Below are positions 62,186 to 64,000 of a DNA stretch of 64,000 bases, in pieces. The notes under the pieces were generated by a model. The model saw only the letters and a list, made by a program, of their open reading frames with translations. It did no database searches and was not told the DNA's origin. Every line of letters starts with the position of its first letter. The first letter of the stretch is position 1. This DNA is from CAZEHS01 sp964424355 (GTDB lineage Bacteria; Bacillota; Clostridia; Peptostreptococcales; Acidaminobacteraceae): NCBI GenBank assembly GCA_964424355.1, contig CAYRIO010000014.1:1-64000 (forward strand). Direction: 5' to 3'. The translations under genes and the position numbers were made by a program.

Positions 62186-63246
62186 TCAAAATCCTCCTTA
62201 AACTCCTCTGCCAGTTTATTTGCAATTGCTTCTTGCTTATTTGGATACAAATGAGCATATACCATCGTAGAATGTAACGAAGAATGACCGAGGCGCTGTC
62301 CAATTTCCAAAATAGGAAAATTCAATTCGATTAAATGGGCCACATGCGAATGCCTCAATGAATGAGTTTTGATTTTTTTAACCCCACTGATCCTTACGCC
62401 ACGCTTCATTTCACTCATCAAGTACCCCTTCGTAATCGGAAACAGTCTGTCATTGTCAGCAATCCCATAACAACTCTGAATAAAATCGTTGAGTATTTCT
62501 GAAAGAAATTCGGGTATACTGACCTCACGCCTACTTTTTGGAGTCTTCGGCTCTGTAATAACATCCCGACCGCTCAGTCTTTGATATGACTTCGTAATTG
62601 AAATGGTTTTTTTATCAGTATTAATATCTGTTTTAGAAAGTGCCATAAGTTCGCCAATACGAATTCCGGTGTAATAAAGCGTCATAAAGGCAACATACGA
62701 CACGCGTTTATCCATCACAGCATCAATGAACTTAGAAAATTCTTCTTTAGTCCAAAACTCCATCTCATCAGCCTTATTTCTTCCCATTGTTTCGCCTTTA
62801 GAGCATGGATTGCTTTTCAAATCGTGATATCTAACAGCATGTGAAAAGATTGCATTTAATTGATTTTGTATCGTACGAAGATAAGTTTGCGAATATCCCT
62901 GATTAATCAAACCGTTCTGCCACTTACGTATGTGAACCGGCTTTGTTTCATTCATCTTAAGACGGCCCAGTACAGGACTGATTTTTAAATCAATAATGTA
63001 CTTTTTTGTCCTCATTGTGTGTTCTCTTAATCGCGGCCCAACGTCTGCATAATACAACTGGATATAGTCAGCTAGCAGCATGTTTAAATCTACTTGTTGG
63101 GTCATTATATAGTTCCTGAGCCACTCTTCCGCTTCCCTCTTTGTTGAAAACCCTCGTTTTGTAGATTTTTTAGTGTTTCCAAAAACGTCCTTGATTCGAT
63201 ATTGAATCTTCCACTTTCCAGCGATGCTGTCTTTTTGAGCTTTCAG
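62173..63246 (-). CDS. int: Tyrosine recombinase/integrase of the element, apparent CTG start
   Basis: 357 residues when begun at CTG 63246. An ATG-based frame (63105) would remove the arm-binding domain (KWKIQYRIKDVFGNTKKSTKRGF), which is fully open upstream. A GGGGTG site lies seven bases before the CTG, and an in-frame TGA lies just beyond, so only CTG or the ATT before it can start the full protein. Catalytic residues: Arg in TGIRIGEL, His/Arg in HSLRHSHV, His in LGHSS, Tyr in TMVYAHLY. It inserts and excises the element. Confidence 0.88.
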   Translation of the reverse strand: MKAQKDSIAGKWKIQYRIKDVFGNTKKSTKRGFSTKREAEEWLRNYIMTQQVDLNMLLADYIQLYYADVGPRLREHTMRTKKYIIDLKISPVLGRLKMNETKPVHIRKWQNGLINQGYSQTYLRTIQNQLNAIFSHAVRYHDLKSNPCSKGETMGRNKADEMEFWTKEEFSKFIDAVMDKRVSYVAFMTLYYTGIRIGELMALSKTDINTDKKTISITKSYQRLSGRDVITEPKTPKSRREVSIPEFLSEILNDFIQSCYGIADNDRLFPITKGYLMSEMKRGVRISGVKKIKTHSLRHSHVAHLIELNFPILEIGQRLGHSSLHSTMVYAHLYPNKQEAIANKLAEEFKEDFECRD

Positions 63247-63267
63247 AATTTGTCACCCCTTTATGCA

Positions 63268-63450
63268 CTATGATTGAAAAAAGCGTTTTTCGAAATACTT
63301 TGCTGGTATACGGCCTGTGATAACGATATATCCGCTTTCTTCTAGTTCTTTGTTGAGCTTTCGTATAATCCTGTAACTTGATCCGACTGAAATTTGTAGC
63401 AGTTCACTCAAATCGTGCGCACGAAGCATAAGTTTGTCATCTGTTTTCAT
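63268..63450 (-). CDS. xis: Excisionase-like small DNA-binding protein
   Basis: 60 residues, AAAGGAG site. A helix-turn-helix with LSELLQISVGSSYRIIRKLNKELEESG and the ending YIVITGRIPAKYFEKRF is common directly upstream of integrases in Firmicute elements. It likely directs excision and is co-transcribed with int. Confidence 0.78.
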   Translation of the reverse strand: MKTDDKLMLRAHDLSELLQISVGSSYRIIRKLNKELEESGYIVITGRIPAKYFEKRFFQS

Positions 63451-63472
63451 AAAATGATTCTCCTTTCAATAA

Positions 63473-63546
63473 TGTAACTCATTAGCTACATTTGTTTTTC
63501 GCCGCATTATATGCCACATTTTCAACATTGTCAAATTTGAGTTACA
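63473..63546. promoter_or_regulatory. Second inverted pair of TGTAACTCA / TGAGTTACA in the xis/XRE divergent region
   Basis: Copies at 63473-63481 and 63538-63546 lie between xis and the XRE gene, as expected for operators of the element repressor; the 58.2-kb pair shares the same 9 bp. Confidence 0.55.
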
Positions 63547-63607
63547 TTTTTGAATGCACATAACTCCTCTATATTCTTTGTGATACTATAAACATGGTGG
63601 TGATAAA

Positions 63608-64000
63608 ATGACAATCGGCGAAAAAATACGGTATTTCCGAAAACAACGCGGCATGAACCAACTACAATTAGCTGAGTCCGCAGGTATCCACCACGTTTCG
63701 ATACGTAAATACGAAACAAATAGATCACAACCCCAATTCTCCCAAATTGAAAAAATCTCACAAGCCTTGAACATCAGCACAAATGTTTTTGTAGATTCAG
63801 AGGCCGCTCACTTTCGTTTTGAGACAGTCGGAGATCTAATGGGGATACTAATTATCCTATGCAACTCAAAAATCATTAGTATTACCGGAGAAAGAACGGT
63901 CGATGGATTCATTAGCAACGAAACCATCTCAATAAGAATCAACCCTGTCCTTGCATCTTTTTTTGCGTTCTGTACCGATAACTATTCAAATGGCAAAACC
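63608..64000 (+). CDS. XRE-family repressor of the element (cut by the window end)
   Basis: 131 residues visible, frame still open at base 64000. The N-terminal Cro/C1 domain is MTIGEKIRYFRKQRGMNQLQ, GIHHVSIRKYETNRSQP, with a GGTGGTGAT site. The C-terminal part resembles no family I can name. It is divergent from xis/int, the usual position for a repressor of an integrative element. Confidence 0.85.
   Translation, partial: MTIGEKIRYFRKQRGMNQLQLAESAGIHHVSIRKYETNRSQPQFSQIEKISQALNISTNVFVDSEAAHFRFETVGDLMGILIILCNSKIISITGERTVDGFISNETISIRINPVLASFFAFCTDNYSNGKT

Overview
The window looks like part of the chromosome of an anaerobic Firmicute, probably class Clostridia; I cannot name the genus. Supporting signs are strong AGGAGG-type ribosome binding sites, sigma-A-like promoters, an S-layer-homology protein, a copper-amine-oxidase-domain secreted protein, a very large acyl-CoA dehydratase activase-type protein, a c-di-GMP-I riboswitch and a CadC/CadA pair. 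By eye the window has three blocks: a surface-polysaccharide locus (1-21.1 kb), ordinary chromosomal genes (21.2-44.9 kb) and a visibly AT-richer mobile/defence island (about 45 kb to the right edge and probably beyond). Base composition was judged by eye, not counted.

Block 1. The window opens inside a surface protein with a pentapeptide-repeat linker and a parallel beta-helix. A plus-strand run follows: GT2, glucose-1-phosphate cytidylyltransferase (rfbF), GT4 and a radical SAM/SPASM enzyme. It converges on a long minus-strand operon: GT4, Wzz with a degenerate kinase domain, Wzx, Wzy, two GT4 genes, rfbG and an rfbC-like epimerase. Further right are a secreted protein, rfbH, manC and a phosphohexomutase. 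RfbF, RfbG and RfbH make up the front of a CDP-3,6-dideoxyhexose pathway, and ManC with the mutase would supply GDP-mannose. Together the genes look like a Wzx/Wzy-dependent polysaccharide locus.

Block 2 holds a rhomboid protease, a WG-repeat lipoprotein, PTS enzyme I, a cadC-cadA operon with clear promoter and operator, a YerC-like TrpR-family protein, an acyl-CoA ligase, a soluble MgtE-N/CBS protein, the 1430-residue activase-like protein, small membrane proteins, secreted CAO and SLH proteins, a DinB-like protein, a flavodoxin/FMN-binding pair, a c-di-GMP riboswitch in front of a zinc-ribbon gene, and an AAA/DUF4143 ATPase.

Block 3 carries a co-directional defence cluster read leftwards: an XRE regulator, HsdR, HsdM, HsdS, a TIR/SEFIR protein, a caspase-like protease and a small TIR-like protein. 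Next to it are a HigB-HigA(ImmA) pair and an orphan membrane-protein gene behind a structured, terminator-ended leader. A stripped-down integrative element follows: VirB6/TrbL-like protein, DUF6075-like protein, MobC, Rep, ribbon-helix-helix protein, tyrosine integrase with an apparent CTG start, excisionase, and a divergent XRE repressor cut by the window edge. The TIR plus caspase-like combination resembles the recently described TIR-caspase (type IV Thoeris) immunity, here with an additional large TIR/SEFIR protein, and is the most interesting system in the window.
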